Assembly: GCF_014649495.1 (NCBI RefSeq) | Contig: NZ_BMTD01000001.1 | Coordinates: forward strand, 434,001 to 498,000 | Direction: 5' to 3' | DNA from: Streptomyces filipinensis | GTDB taxonomy: Bacteria > Actinomycetota > Actinomycetes > Streptomycetales > Streptomycetaceae | DNA length: 64,000 nucleotides | Shown here: piece by piece, positions 34,764-46,670 of the stretch | Layout: each line of letters opens with the position of its first letter | Numbering within the stretch: the stretch's first letter is position 1 | The notes under the pieces: generated by a model | Seen by the model: the letters and a program-made list of their open reading frames with translations, nothing else | Databases searched by the model: none | Told to the model about the DNA's origin: nothing | Made by a program: the position numbers and the translations under genes

Positions 34764-35177
34764 GTGAGCCAGCGCACCCTCGTCCTGCTCAAGCCCGACG
34801 CTGTCCGTCGCGGCCTGACCGGCGAGATCATCAGCCGGATCGAGCGCAAGGCCGGCTGGCAGATCACCGCGCTGGAACTGCGCACCCTGGAGCGCGCGAC
34901 GCTGGAGCAGCACTACGGCGAGCACGTGGGCAAGCCGTTCTACGAGCCGCTGGTCGAGTTCATGTCCTCCGGTCCGGTCGTCGCGCTGATCGTCGAGGGC
35001 GAGCGGGTCATCGAGGGGGTGCGCGCGCTCGCCGGTCCGACCGACCCGATCGCCGCCGCACCCGGCTCGATCCGCGGTGACTACGGCGTGATCGTCCGCG
35101 AGAACCTGATCCACGCCTCCGACTCCGAGGAGTCCGCCGAGCGCGAGGTGAAGATCTTCTTCCCGGGCCGGGTGTGA
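34764..35177 (+). CDS. ndk: Nucleoside diphosphate kinase
   Basis: Transfers the gamma-phosphate of ATP to other nucleoside diphosphates. 137 residues with the catalytic histidine H117 in VRENLIHASDS and the N-terminal TLVLLKPDAVRRG. The GTG start follows AGAAGGAG. It is the last gene of the folC-DUF4233-ndk unit; a hairpin lies 69 bases downstream. Confidence 0.97.
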   Translation: MSQRTLVLLKPDAVRRGLTGEIISRIERKAGWQITALELRTLERATLEQHYGEHVGKPFYEPLVEFMSSGPVVALIVEGERVIEGVRALAGPTDPIAAAPGSIRGDYGVIVRENLIHASDSEESAEREVKIFFPGRV

Positions 35178-35491
35178 GCCGCGGCCGTTTGAGTTTTCGG
35201 TAATTTTTCTGAGGGGGCGTCAGCTTCGCCGGGTGGCGCCTGACCAGGGACGGCCGTACATTTCCGGCCGTCCCTTGGCATATGCCTTGCCGATCGGGGG
35301 AACGCGTGCCTCCGTTGGACCGTCTCCACAAGCGGGGCGGCCCGCCATCTGGTGACAATGGCGGAGACCCTCGCGCAGTGTCCGTGCAGGCGCGTTTACG
35401 ATGGAAGCCTTCACGTCACAGCACCCGCCTCGCCGTCCTGACATGCCCTCAAAAGCTCGGGAAGGCCAGATGAATCCGGATGGGGAACTCA
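35178..35491. other. 314-bp gap between ndk and mreB
   Basis: No gene. It contains the ndk terminator (35246-35275) and, from about 35290 to 35491, the promoter region of mreB. I see no strong operator or small open frame with a ribosome site. Confidence 0.5.
35246..35275 (+). terminator. Terminator after ndk
   Basis: Perfect 11-bp stem (35246-35256 with 35265-35275) and an 8-nt loop. Confidence 0.8.
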
Positions 35492-36511
35492 ATGTCGTTC
35501 ATCGGCCGTGACATGGCTGTCGACCTCGGGACCGCCAACACGCTGGTGTACGTCAGGGGTCGCGGAATCGTTCTCAACGAGCCGTCCGTCGTCGCGATCA
35601 ACACCAACACAGGTGGGATCCTCGCGGTCGGTGCCGAAGCGAAGAAGATGATCGGCCGGACGCCGGGCAACATCGTGGCGGTCCGCCCGCTGAAGGACGG
35701 TGTGATCGCCGACTTCGAGATCACCGAGCGGATGCTCCGCTACTTCATCCTGAAGATCCACAAGCGGCGGTATCTGGCCAGGCCGCGCGTGGTCGTCTGT
35801 GTGCCCTCCGGCATCACGGGTGTCGAGCGCCGTGCCGTGATCGAGGCGTCCTCCCAGGCCGGTGCCCGTCAGGTGCACATCATCGAGGAGCCCATGGCCG
35901 CCGCCATCGGCTCCGGTCTGCCGGTCCACGAGGCCACCGGCAACATGGTGGTGGACATCGGCGGCGGCACCACGGAGGTCGCGGTCATCTCGCTCGGCGG
36001 CATCGTCACCGCGCAGTCCATCCGGGTCGCGGGTGACGAACTGGACAACGCGATCATCCAGTACATCAAGAAGGAGTACAGCCTTCTGCTGGGCGAGCGC
36101 ACGGCCGAGCAGATCAAGATCACGATCGGTTCCGCCTACGACCTCGACGCCGACGAGCACACCGAGGTCCGCGGCCGGGACCTGGTCTCCGGGCTGCCCA
36201 AGACCGTCGTGATCTCGGCCGCCGAGGTCCGCAAGGCGATCGAGGAGCCCGTCAACGCGATCGTGGACGCGGTCAAGACGACCCTCGACAAGTGCCCGCC
36301 GGAGCTGTCCGGCGACATCATGGACCGAGGAATCGTTCTGACCGGCGGCGGAGCCCTGCTGCGCGGGCTCGACGAGCGGCTGCGGCGAGAGACGGGCATG
36401 CCGATCCACATCGCCGAGGACCCGCTGGACAGCGTCGCGCTCGGCTCCGGCAAGTGCGTCGAGGAGTTCGAGGCGCTGCAGCAGGTCCTGGACGCCCAGC
36501 CGCGCAGATGA
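35492..36511 (+). CDS. mreB: Rod-shape/spore-wall protein MreB
   Basis: Bacterial actin of 339 residues. ATP-binding signatures [27 protein letters not shown] and [16 protein letters not shown] are complete. In Streptomyces, which grows at tips, MreB is needed mainly for spore-wall synthesis, not for rod growth. The start at 35492 is favoured by GGGGAACTCA just before it; an ATG four codons earlier (MGNSMSF) is possible. It heads the mreBCD-pbp2-rodA cluster, but a hairpin separates it from mreC. Confidence 0.96.
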   Translation: MSFIGRDMAVDLGTANTLVYVRGRGIVLNEPSVVAINTNTGGILAVGAEAKKMIGRTPGNIVAVRPLKDGVIADFEITERMLRYFILKIHKRRYLARPRVVVCVPSGITGVERRAVIEASSQAGARQVHIIEEPMAAAIGSGLPVHEATGNMVVDIGGGTTEVAVISLGGIVTAQSIRVAGDELDNAIIQYIKKEYSLLLGERTAEQIKITIGSAYDLDADEHTEVRGRDLVSGLPKTVVISAAEVRKAIEEPVNAIVDAVKTTLDKCPPELSGDIMDRGIVLTGGGALLRGLDERLRRETGMPIHIAEDPLDSVALGSGKCVEEFEALQQVLDAQPRR

Positions 36512-36525
36512 CATAACACTTCGAT

Positions 36526-36561
36526 TCCGCCGTACGAGACCTTCTCCTCTCGTGCGGCGGA
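36526..36561 (+). terminator. Hairpin between mreB and mreC
   Basis: 13-bp stem with one G-T pair (36526-36538 with 36549-36561), 10-nt loop, 14 bases after the mreB stop. It could end most mreB transcripts, leaving a lower level of the downstream genes, and a separate promoter for mreC may lie in the AT-richer 36565-36660. Confidence 0.7.
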
Positions 36562-36675
36562 TCGTTGATGAGAGGCATAAGCTCCCACAAATGGGCCCCC
36601 AGGGCTTGCGTTTCGTATATCGCGCCCGCAAAGGGGCCCCCGAATTCCTATTGAGGAAGGGCACGGCCGCCGCAC

Positions 36676-37629
36676 GTGAGGGACACGAAAGAGAGCCGGC
36701 TGCTCCTGGTCCTGCTGGTTGCCATCGCATTCGCGCTGATCACGGTGGACATCCGTGGGGGCAGGAACTCCCCGGTCGACGGTGCCCGGCAGGCCGCGGC
36801 CGCGGTCTTCGGCCCGGTCGAGAACGGGCTGGCCTCGGCGGTCGACCCGGTCGGCAACGCCGTCTCGGCGATCCGGGACTCCGGCAGCCGGCACGACCGG
36901 CTCGCCACGCTGGAGAAGGAGAACGCGGCCCTCAAGGCGAAACTCGGCAGCGACGACCGCAACCGCAGCCGCCTGAACCAGCTCGACAGAATGCTGAAGA
37001 TCGCCGGCGAGGGCCAGTACGGCATCAAGGGCGCCCAGGTCATCGCCATAGGAGCGGCACAGGGCTTCTCCTGGACCATCACCATCGACGCCGGCGCCAA
37101 CGACGGCATCAAGCGCGACATGACCGTCCTCAACGGCGACGGGCTCGTCGGCCGGGTCACCACGGTCGGCCCCGACACCTCCACCGTGCTGCTCGCCAAC
37201 GACCCCGACTTCACCGTCGGCACCCGCATGGAGGGCGGCGACGAACTCGGCTTCGCCTCCGGGCAGGGCGACCGCCCGCTGCGCGTCGAACTGCTCAACG
37301 GCAAGGCGGAGGTGAAGAAGGGCGACCGGCTCGTCACCTTCGGCTCGGAGGCCGACCGGCCGTTCGTGCCGGGCGTGCCGGTCGGTGTGGTCTCCCGGGT
37401 CGAACCGTCCAACGGCGGCCTCACCCGCACGATCTACGTCACCCCCTACGTCGGCTTCACCAAGCTCGACATCGTCGGCGTGGTCGTCCAGGCCCCGAAG
37501 AAGGACCCGCGCGACGAGGTCCTGCCGACCAAGCCCAAACCGGTCCCGACGCCGACGGTCACCGTCACCGTGACGCCCTCGGCCGACGCGAACGGCACGA
37601 CGAACGACACGACCGACGAGCAGCAGTAG
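36676..37629 (+). CDS. mreC: Rod-shape-determining protein MreC
   Basis: 317 residues. A short cytoplasmic tail, one helix (about 9-25, LLLVLLVAIAFALITVDI), a coiled-coil (about 72-105, LATLEKENAALKAKLGSDD) and an outer beta domain with ANDGIKRDMTVLNGDGLVGRV are the standard MreC parts. A Pro/Thr-rich C-terminal tail follows. MreC links MreB and MreD to the wall enzymes PBP2 and RodA. The GTG start at 36676 has only a weak ribosome site. Confidence 0.94.
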   Translation: MRDTKESRLLLVLLVAIAFALITVDIRGGRNSPVDGARQAAAAVFGPVENGLASAVDPVGNAVSAIRDSGSRHDRLATLEKENAALKAKLGSDDRNRSRLNQLDRMLKIAGEGQYGIKGAQVIAIGAAQGFSWTITIDAGANDGIKRDMTVLNGDGLVGRVTTVGPDTSTVLLANDPDFTVGTRMEGGDELGFASGQGDRPLRVELLNGKAEVKKGDRLVTFGSEADRPFVPGVPVGVVSRVEPSNGGLTRTIYVTPYVGFTKLDIVGVVVQAPKKDPRDEVLPTKPKPVPTPTVTVTVTPSADANGTTNDTTDEQQ

Positions 37630-37643
37630 GAGCTGACTCTTCC

Positions 37644-38321
37644 ATGCGCCTCAACCGGATCCTGCTCTCCAGCGCGCTGGTCGTCGTGGCCCTGGTGATC
37701 CAGGTGAGCGTCCTCGCCCGCCTGCATCTGCCGGGCGCCGTCCCCGATCTGCTGCTGCTCACCGTCCTCGGCCTCGCCATGGTGTACGGCCATGTCGGCG
37801 GCGCCCTCGTCGGCTTCGGCGCCGGCCTGCTCGCCGACCTCGCCCCGCCCGCCGACCACGCGGCCGGCCGCTACGCCCTCGTGCTGTGCGTCACCGGCTA
37901 CTTCGCCGGACTCATCAGGCCGGAGAACGGCCGCCTGAAGTCGGCGACCGGCCCGATGGCCGTCGTGGTCGCCGCCGCGATCGGCTCCACGCTGCTGTAC
38001 GCGGGCGTCGGCGCGCTGGTCGGGGACACCGCCGCCCGTCATGTCGGCCTGCCCGGGCTGCTGTTCTCGGCGGCCCTGTACGACCTGCTGCTCGCCCCGT
38101 TCGTGGTCCCCGGGATCATGTGGCTGGCCCGCCGCTCCGACAACGACCCGCTCGCCGAGAGCGGCCCCGCCGCCAAGGCCGGCGACATCTCCAGCGGCTG
38201 GCTCTCCTCCGGCACCGGCCTGCGTATCGGCAGCCAGCGCGGCGGCCTCGGCGCGCTGAAGGCCAAGGCCCGCACCCGCTCCGCGCGGGTCGGCCGGATC
38301 AAGGGGGTCAAGCGGCTGTGA
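37644..38321 (+). CDS. mreD: Rod-shape-determining protein MreD
   Basis: 225 residues with five to six membrane helices (RILLSSALVVVALVIQVSVL at the start) and a basic cytoplasmic tail of about 55 residues (KAKARTRSARVGRIKGVKRL). It starts 14 bp after mreC. MreD is a membrane scaffold of the elongation/sporulation wall complex. Confidence 0.92.
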   Translation: MRLNRILLSSALVVVALVIQVSVLARLHLPGAVPDLLLLTVLGLAMVYGHVGGALVGFGAGLLADLAPPADHAAGRYALVLCVTGYFAGLIRPENGRLKSATGPMAVVVAAAIGSTLLYAGVGALVGDTAARHVGLPGLLFSAALYDLLLAPFVVPGIMWLARRSDNDPLAESGPAAKAGDISSGWLSSGTGLRIGSQRGGLGALKAKARTRSARVGRIKGVKRL

Positions 38322-38437
38322 GGGCCCCGCAGTTCACCCGAACGGGTCAGCCGGCGCGGAACGCGGGCTCACAGGCTGGTCGTTCATCATTCGTACGCGT
38401 ACTCGCACCGCCGCACTGAGAGGGGGACACAGCCGCA

Positions 38438-40690
38438 GTGACCAACATCCCCGAGACCGGGCGGACCCCACGGGTCCAGATCCGGCTCGTCGTGATCCAG
38501 ATCCTCGTCCTCTCCCTCCTCGGCACGCTCGGCGGCCGGCTGTGGTACCTGCAGATCCGCGAGGGCGCCCAGTACCAGAAGGAGGCGTCCGGCAACCACG
38601 TCCAGCAGGTCGTCGACCCCGCCGTACGCGGCGACATCCTGGACGCCCGCGGCGTGCCCCTCGCCGACAACGAGACCCGCCTGGTGGTCTCCGCCTCCCG
38701 CACCGACCTGCTCAAGCAGAAGGACGACGGCAAGGCGGTCCTCACCAAGCTGGCCGGCGTCCTCGCCCTCAAGCCCGAGGACGTCATCCAGAAGGTCCGG
38801 CTGTGCGACGCCAAGACCCCCCAGCCGTGCTGGAACGGCTCGCCGTACCAGCCGATCCCGATCACCGACGAGGCGACCCCCAAGCAGGCCCTGCAGATCC
38901 GCGAGCGCTCCGAGGACTTCCCCGGCATCACCGCCGAGCCCGAGGCCGTGCGCCGCTACGCGGGGCCGGGCAAGTCCAACACCGCGCAGGTGCTCGGCTA
39001 TCTCTCGCCCGTCACCGACGCCGAGATCCAGAAGGCCAAGGACACCGACTCGCCCTATCTGCGCTCCGACATGGTCGGCCGCTCCGGCCTGGAGCGGCAG
39101 TACGACAAGGAGCTGCGCGGCAAGGCCGGCGTCACCCGCTACGAGGTGGACAACCTCGGCCGGGTCATCGGCAAGGCCAAGTCGGATGCGGCCGAGTCCG
39201 GCTCCAACCTGGTCACCAGCATCGACTCCCGGGTGCAGCGCGTCGCCGAGTACGAGCTGGACAAGGCGATGAAGGCCGCCCGCACGCAGTACGACAAGAT
39301 CACCGGCGAGAACTACAAGGCCGACTCCGGCGCCGTCATCGTCATGGAGGCCAAGACCGGCCGGATCGTCGCGATGGCCTCGGCGCCCACCTACGACCCG
39401 AACGTATGGGTGGGCGGCATCTCCGCCAAGGACTACAAGGCCCTCACCGGCAAGGACTCCGACTACCCCCTGCTCAACCGGGCCATACAGGGTCAGGCCG
39501 CACCCGGCTCCACGTTCAAGGTGGTCTCCACGGCCGCCGCGGTCAACGCCGGCTACGTCTGGGACGGCGGCTACCCGTGCACCAGCTCGTACTCGGTGGG
39601 CGGCCAGGTCTTCAAGAACTTCGAGGGCGAGAACTTCGGCCCGATCTCCCTCGGCCGCGCCCTGGAGGTCTCCTGCGACACGGTCTTCTACGGCCTCGCC
39701 GACAGGGAGTGGAAGAAGGACGGCGGCATCAACCCCAAGAAGGGCGAGCCGAAGGACTACTTCTTCAAGACCGCCCACCAGTTCGGCCTCGGCAAGGAGA
39801 CCGGCATCGACCTGCCCAACGAGGTCACCGGCCGCGTCCCCGACCGCCAGTGGAAGCTGAACTACTGGAAGGCCAACAAGGACGCCTGGTGCAAGAGCGG
39901 CAAGAAGGACGGCTCCTACGTCGAGAAGATCGCCTACGAGAACTGCCTCGAAGGCAACAAGATGCGCGAGGGTGACGAGATCAACTACTCCATCGGCCAG
40001 GGCGACACCCTCGTCACGCCGATCCAGGAGGCGATGATCTACGGCGCCGTCGCCAACGGCGGCACCGAGTACTACCCGACCATCGGCAAGGCGATCATCA
40101 GCGCCGACGGCAGGACCGTCCAGGAGATCAAGCCCCGGGTGCAGCGCAAGCTGCCCGTCACCCAGGCCACCCTCAAGGGCATGGACGACGCCTTCGCGGG
40201 CGTCATCACCCGCGGTACGGCCGCCTGGAAGTTCGGCGGCTGGCCGCAGAACAAGATCCCGCTGCACGGCAAGACCGGTACGGCGGAGGTCTACGGCAAG
40301 CAGACCACGGGCTGGCTGGCCACGTACTCCAAGGACTACTCGGTGATCATGACGATCTCCCAGGCCGGTACCGGTTCCGGTTCGGCCGGTGAGGCCGTGC
40401 GCAACATCTACAGCGCGCTGTACGGCGTCCAGGGCGACGGCTCCATCGACAAGAAGAAGGCGCTGCTGCCCAAGCCGCAGACGGGCCTGCCGAAGGTCCG
40501 TCCGGACGGCACGATCATCAACCCCAAGGTCAGCGGCGACCCCGCGAAGGACGCCGAGAAGGCCCAGGAGAACAACCCCAGCAACGGGGACGACCAGCAG
40601 CCCGCCACCACGGCCTCGCCCGGCACGGGCAACCGCAACACCCGCAGGCGGCCGCACCGCAGAAGGGGAAGCCGGAGGATGCCCTCATGA
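38438..40690 (+). CDS. mrdA: Penicillin-binding protein 2 (class B transpeptidase)
   Basis: 750 residues. An N-terminal anchor (about 12-32) precedes the pedestal domain and a transpeptidase domain with S358-T-F-K361, the SIGQG motif and K612-T-G-T-A, the three penicillin-binding motifs. It cross-links peptidoglycan with RodA, whose gene overlaps it by 4 bp. The C-terminal tail is long, Pro/Asn-rich and ends with Arg-rich segments. The GTG start follows GAGAGGGGG. Confidence 0.96.
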   Translation: MTNIPETGRTPRVQIRLVVIQILVLSLLGTLGGRLWYLQIREGAQYQKEASGNHVQQVVDPAVRGDILDARGVPLADNETRLVVSASRTDLLKQKDDGKAVLTKLAGVLALKPEDVIQKVRLCDAKTPQPCWNGSPYQPIPITDEATPKQALQIRERSEDFPGITAEPEAVRRYAGPGKSNTAQVLGYLSPVTDAEIQKAKDTDSPYLRSDMVGRSGLERQYDKELRGKAGVTRYEVDNLGRVIGKAKSDAAESGSNLVTSIDSRVQRVAEYELDKAMKAARTQYDKITGENYKADSGAVIVMEAKTGRIVAMASAPTYDPNVWVGGISAKDYKALTGKDSDYPLLNRAIQGQAAPGSTFKVVSTAAAVNAGYVWDGGYPCTSSYSVGGQVFKNFEGENFGPISLGRALEVSCDTVFYGLADREWKKDGGINPKKGEPKDYFFKTAHQFGLGKETGIDLPNEVTGRVPDRQWKLNYWKANKDAWCKSGKKDGSYVEKIAYENCLEGNKMREGDEINYSIGQGDTLVTPIQEAMIYGAVANGGTEYYPTIGKAIISADGRTVQEIKPRVQRKLPVTQATLKGMDDAFAGVITRGTAAWKFGGWPQNKIPLHGKTGTAEVYGKQTTGWLATYSKDYSVIMTISQAGTGSGSAGEAVRNIYSALYGVQGDGSIDKKKALLPKPQTGLPKVRPDGTIINPKVSGDPAKDAEKAQENNPSNGDDQQPATTASPGTGNRNTRRRPHRRRGSRRMPS

Positions 40691-41886
40691 CCGGCGCGAA
40701 CAGCTTCTCCGTCTCCCGGTACGGACCCGAGCGGGCCCGCTGGACCAGGATCTTCGCGCGTGACTCGCTCACCCGCCGGCTCGACTGGCCCATCCTGTGC
40801 GCGGCCGTCGCGCTGTCCCTGATGGGCTCGCTGCTGGTGTACTCCGCGACCCGCAACCGCACCGAGATCAACCAGGGCGACCCGTACTACTTCCTGATCC
40901 GGCACCTGATGAACCTCGGCATCGGGCTGGCCCTGATGATCGGCACGATCTGGCTCGGCCACCGCGCCCTGCGCAACGCCGTGCCGATCCTCTACGGCGT
41001 CTCGCTGTTCGGGGTGCTGCTGGTGCTCACCCCGCTCGGCGCCACCATCAACGGCAGCCGCAACTGGATCGTGTTCGGCGGCGGCTTCTCGCTCCAGCCC
41101 GCCGAGTTCGTGAAGATCACGATCATCCTGGGCATGGCGATGATACTGGCGGCCCGGGTCGACGCCGGGGACAAGCCGTACCCCGACCACCGCACGGTCC
41201 TGCAGTCACTCGGCCTGGCCGCCGTACCGATCCTGATCGTGCTGCTCATGCCCGACCTCGGCACGGTTCTGGCCATGGTGTCCATCATCCTGGGCGTGCT
41301 GCTCGCCTCCGGCGCCTCCAACCGCTGGATCTTCGGCCTGCTCACCGCCGGCGTGATCGGCTGTGTCGCCATCTGGCAGCTGCACATCCTGGACGAGTAC
41401 CAGATCAACCGTTTCGCGGCCTTCGCCAACCCCGACCTGGACCCCGCGGGCGTCGGCTACAACACCAACCAGGCCCGCATCGCCATCGGCTCCGGCGGCC
41501 TGACCGGCGCCGGCCTCTTCCACGGCTCGCAGACCACCGGCCAGTTCGTGCCCGAGCAGCAGACGGACTTCGTCTTCACGGTCGCGGGGGAGGAGCTGGG
41601 CTTCGTCGGCGCGGGCCTCATCATCTTCCTCCTCGGCGTGGTGCTGTGGCGCGCCTGCCGCATCGCCCGCGACTCCACCGAGCTGTACGGGACGATCGTC
41701 GCCGCCGGGATCGTCGCCTGGTTCGCGTTCCAGGCCTTCGAGAACATCGGTATGACCCTCGGCATCATGCCGGTCACCGGTCTGCCCCTGCCGTTCGTGT
41801 CCTACGGCGGCTCGTCGATGTTCGCGGTCTGGGTGGCCGTGGGACTGCTGCAGTCGATCAAGGTCCAGAGACCCATGTCGGCGTAG
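40687..41886 (+). CDS. rodA: RodA/FtsW-family glycosyltransferase (sfr)
   Basis: SEDS-family peptidoglycan polymerase, 399 residues and ten membrane helices, with GSRNWIVFGGGFSLQPAEFVK and the C-terminal TGLPLPFVSYGGSSM signature. The ATG overlaps the PBP2 stop as ATGA, so the two partners are made together. In Streptomyces coelicolor I recall this position as sfr, needed for spore-wall synthesis. Confidence 0.96.
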   Translation: MTGANSFSVSRYGPERARWTRIFARDSLTRRLDWPILCAAVALSLMGSLLVYSATRNRTEINQGDPYYFLIRHLMNLGIGLALMIGTIWLGHRALRNAVPILYGVSLFGVLLVLTPLGATINGSRNWIVFGGGFSLQPAEFVKITIILGMAMILAARVDAGDKPYPDHRTVLQSLGLAAVPILIVLLMPDLGTVLAMVSIILGVLLASGASNRWIFGLLTAGVIGCVAIWQLHILDEYQINRFAAFANPDLDPAGVGYNTNQARIAIGSGGLTGAGLFHGSQTTGQFVPEQQTDFVFTVAGEELGFVGAGLIIFLLGVVLWRACRIARDSTELYGTIVAAGIVAWFAFQAFENIGMTLGIMPVTGLPLPFVSYGGSSMFAVWVAVGLLQSIKVQRPMSA

Positions 41887-41999
41887 CCCCGAGGCGGGGG
41901 CTCCGAGAGGTGGTTCACCGGGTGGACGGCGGGAGTTTTCCGGTCATTCACCCGGGACGGGCCCTGCCGCGCCGCCTCGCGGCCCACTAGATTCAATTC

Positions 42000-43499
42000 A
42001 TGGCGGATGCGAAACGCGAGATCGAGCGCAAGTACGAGTCCGACGACAGCGGGCTGCCCGACCTGACCGGCGTCGGCGGGGTGGCGGCCGTCCTGGACAA
42101 GGGCCTGGCGGAACTCGACGCCACCTACTACGACACCGCCGACCAACGTCTGGCCGCAGCCTCCCTCACCCTGCGCCGCCGCACCGGAGGCTCGGACGCG
42201 GGCTGGCACCTGAAGTTCCCGGTCGCCCCCGGCGTGCGGGACGAGATCCGCGCCCCGCTCTCCGACACCGTCCCCGAGGAGATCGCCGCCCTCGTCCGCT
42301 CCCGGGTCCGGGACGCCGAGCTGATCCCGCTGGTCCGGCTCCGCTCCGCCCGCGATGTGCGCCACCTGGTCGACGCCGACGGCACCCTGCTGGCCGAGGC
42401 GAGTGTCGACGCCGTGACCGCCGAGCGGCTCGCCGGCGGGAGCGGGGCCGCCCAGTGGACCGAGATCGAGGTGGAACTGGCCGACGCCGGCGACCCCGCC
42501 TTCCTCGACCTGGTGGAGAAACGACTGCGCAAGGCGGGCGTACGCCCCTCGGCGGCGCCGTCGAAGCTCGCCCGGGCCCTGAAGGAGACGGGAGGCCACC
42601 GCCCCGGGAAGAACAAACCCGCGGCGCCGAGGACGGCCGGCGACCACGTGCTCGCCTATCTCCGCGCCCAGCGGGACGTACTGGTCGAGCTGGACCCCGC
42701 GGTCCGCCGGGACGTGCCCGACTCCGTGCACCGCATGCGGGTCGCCACCCGCCGGGCCCGCAGCACCCTGCGCAGCTTCCGCTCCGTCCTCGACCGCGCC
42801 GTCACCGACCCCGTAGGCGCCGAGCTGAAGTGGCTCGCGGGCGAACTGGGCCTCGACCGCGACCAGGAGGTCATGGCCGAACGCCTGACCGCGGCCCTGG
42901 ACGCGCTCCCGCCCCACCTGGTCACCGGCCCCGTCCGCGAGCGCCTCGCCGCCTGGGCCGACGCCCGGCACGGCGGAGCGCACGCCCACCTCACCGGCGT
43001 CCTGGACTCCCGCCGCTATCTGACCCTGCTGGACACCCTGGACTCCCTGCTCGCCGACCCGCCGGTGCGAAAGGCCGCCGGGAAACAGCCGGAGAAGGTG
43101 CTCACCAAGGCCGTCGACAAGGACCTGGCGGCCCTGTCCGCACTGGTCGAGCAGGCGATCGGCGCCCCGCCCGGCGAGGAACGCGACAACGCCGTGCACG
43201 AGGCCCGCAAGAAGGCCAAACGCACCCGGTACGCGGCCGAGGCGGCCACCCCGGCCCTCGGCAAACCGGCCCGCTCCCTGACCCAGGGCATGAAGTCCCT
43301 CACCACCCTGCTCGGCGACCACCAGGACAGTGTCATGACCCGGCTGACCCTGCGGGAGCTGTCCGCGGTGGCGCACGCGGCGGGGGAGAGCGCGTTCACG
43401 TACGGGGTCCTGTACGGCCGCGAGGAGGCACGGGCGGCGCAGGCCGAGGCCGAGCTGCCCGGCCTGTGGAAGGAGATCAGGCGCACGGCGTCCGGCTGA
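42000..43499 (+). CDS. CYTH-CHAD domain protein
   Basis: 499 residues. The N-terminal CYTH triphosphate tunnel domain (1 to about 190) begins with the ExExK motif E7-I-E9-R-K11, which binds triphosphate with metal. The C-terminal CHAD domain (about 212-495) is helical with repeated conserved histidines, for example VHRMRVATRRARSTLRSF near 246 and VHEARKKAKRTRYAAE, and binds polyphosphate granules in related proteins. The message may be leaderless, since TAGATT lies 6 bases before the ATG. A polyphosphate link is worth noting because a VTC-type polymerase lies 4 kb away. Confidence 0.93.
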   Translation: MADAKREIERKYESDDSGLPDLTGVGGVAAVLDKGLAELDATYYDTADQRLAAASLTLRRRTGGSDAGWHLKFPVAPGVRDEIRAPLSDTVPEEIAALVRSRVRDAELIPLVRLRSARDVRHLVDADGTLLAEASVDAVTAERLAGGSGAAQWTEIEVELADAGDPAFLDLVEKRLRKAGVRPSAAPSKLARALKETGGHRPGKNKPAAPRTAGDHVLAYLRAQRDVLVELDPAVRRDVPDSVHRMRVATRRARSTLRSFRSVLDRAVTDPVGAELKWLAGELGLDRDQEVMAERLTAALDALPPHLVTGPVRERLAAWADARHGGAHAHLTGVLDSRRYLTLLDTLDSLLADPPVRKAAGKQPEKVLTKAVDKDLAALSALVEQAIGAPPGEERDNAVHEARKKAKRTRYAAEAATPALGKPARSLTQGMKSLTTLLGDHQDSVMTRLTLRELSAVAHAAGESAFTYGVLYGREEARAAQAEAELPGLWKEIRRTASG

Positions 43500-43569
43500 G
43501 CGTGCGGGGGAGCCCGCCGGGCGGGTTACGCTTGATGGTCACCCCTGTCAGCTCACGAAGGTTCGCGAG

Positions 43570-45540
<1,971 letters not shown>

Positions 45541-45585
45541 GGCGGGCGAGGCGTTCGATCGGACGTGCATCCCTGTGTGACCTGT

Positions 45586-45617
45586 CGAGCCCCCTTCCCT
45601 GATGGGGAGGGGGCTCG
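45586..45617 (+). terminator. Terminator after the radical-SAM gene
   Basis: 14-bp stem with one G-T pair (45586-45599 with 45604-45617) and a 4-nt loop. From here to 45812 I see no gene, only promoter-type sequence for the hydrolase. Confidence 0.85.
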
Positions 45618-45812
45618 TCGGTGTCTGACGGCGTGTGAGCCTGCGAGTCGGCTGAAGTGAGTGGTGGGCGAGGCAGGGGGTCGGCCGGTCGGACGACCTG
45701 GGCCTCGTGTCGGGCGAGCGGCACCTGTAGTTCCCACCTAGGGTTGAACAAAGAGGATCAAACCAAGTGGATCTCCGCTAGAGGTAGCGACGTAGCGACA
45801 AAGGGGGTACTC

Positions 45813-46496
45813 ATGGCCGGAAAAGCCAGCATCGTGCTGGCCCACGGCTTGTGGGCCGACGGCTCGTGCTTCGCAAAGCTCATCCCCGCACTCCAGGCCG
45901 AGGGTCGCGAGGTCTTCGCGTCGCAGCATGGGCTCGACTCGCTCGCAGGCGACGTCGACTGCGTAACCCGCGCGATCAACCACGTGCCCGGCCCGGTCGT
46001 GCTCGTGGGCCACTCCTACGGCGGCACGCTGATCACCAAGGCGGGCGTGCACGACCGGGTGGGCGCCCTGGTGTACATCTGCGCGCTTGCCCCGGACGAC
46101 GACGAGACCTCGCAGGAGCACCTGGCCGCGTTTCCCAGCTCGCCGGTCTTCGAGCACCTCGAGGTCGCCGACAACCGCATCTACCTCAAGGAGTCGGGCA
46201 TCGGCGACTTCTGCGGCGACCTGCCGCCGGAGGAACAAAAGCTCGTGCTGGCGACCGCTAACCCGCCGATCGCGGACCTCTTCGAGCAGCAGGTACCCGG
46301 CAATGCCTGGCGAGCGAAGCCGAGCTGGTACATCGTGGGCACCCAGGACCGCACGGTGAACCCGGACCGGGAGCGCGCTTCCGCCGAACGGATGAAGGCC
46401 ACGACCGTCAGCCTCGACAGCAGCCACGTCCCGATGCTCTCTCAGCCCGACGCTGTCCTCGAGGTCATCCGCAACGCCGCGAAGACCCTGGAGTAG
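45813..46496 (+). CDS. Alpha/beta-fold hydrolase
   Basis: 227 residues with the alpha/beta hydrolase core: LAHGLWADGSCF for the oxyanion side, nucleophile S68 in VGHSYGGTLITKAG, acid in VGTQDRTVNP and the histidine in LDSSHVPMLSQPD. No signal peptide. This subgroup includes esterases and C-C hydrolases annotated in many soil bacteria; the substrate cannot be told. The ATG follows AAAGGGGG. It is a stand-alone gene at the start of the accessory region. Confidence 0.88.
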   Translation: MAGKASIVLAHGLWADGSCFAKLIPALQAEGREVFASQHGLDSLAGDVDCVTRAINHVPGPVVLVGHSYGGTLITKAGVHDRVGALVYICALAPDDDETSQEHLAAFPSSPVFEHLEVADNRIYLKESGIGDFCGDLPPEEQKLVLATANPPIADLFEQQVPGNAWRAKPSWYIVGTQDRTVNPDRERASAERMKATTVSLDSSHVPMLSQPDAVLEVIRNAAKTLE

Positions 46497-46670
46497 GGCG
46501 GACCGGCCCCAAGGAGCGCCGAAGGTCACCGCCGGGGCGCCCGCTCTCGGACGCCGCTGCCGGGGCCCGGACACGCCCCGCACATCGTCTCCGAGGCTCA
46601 CCGCCGTACGGCGCCATCCCGCTGACGGATGAACCCCGCACGGACGGCGCGCCGAGTACGGCGGCGGTCG

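Noticed and set aside
36552..37640. Upstream part of a 589-codon frame that includes mreD.
   Set aside because: Only the part from 37644 is mreD. The rest overlaps mreC in another frame and codes for an Arg-rich sequence without family features.
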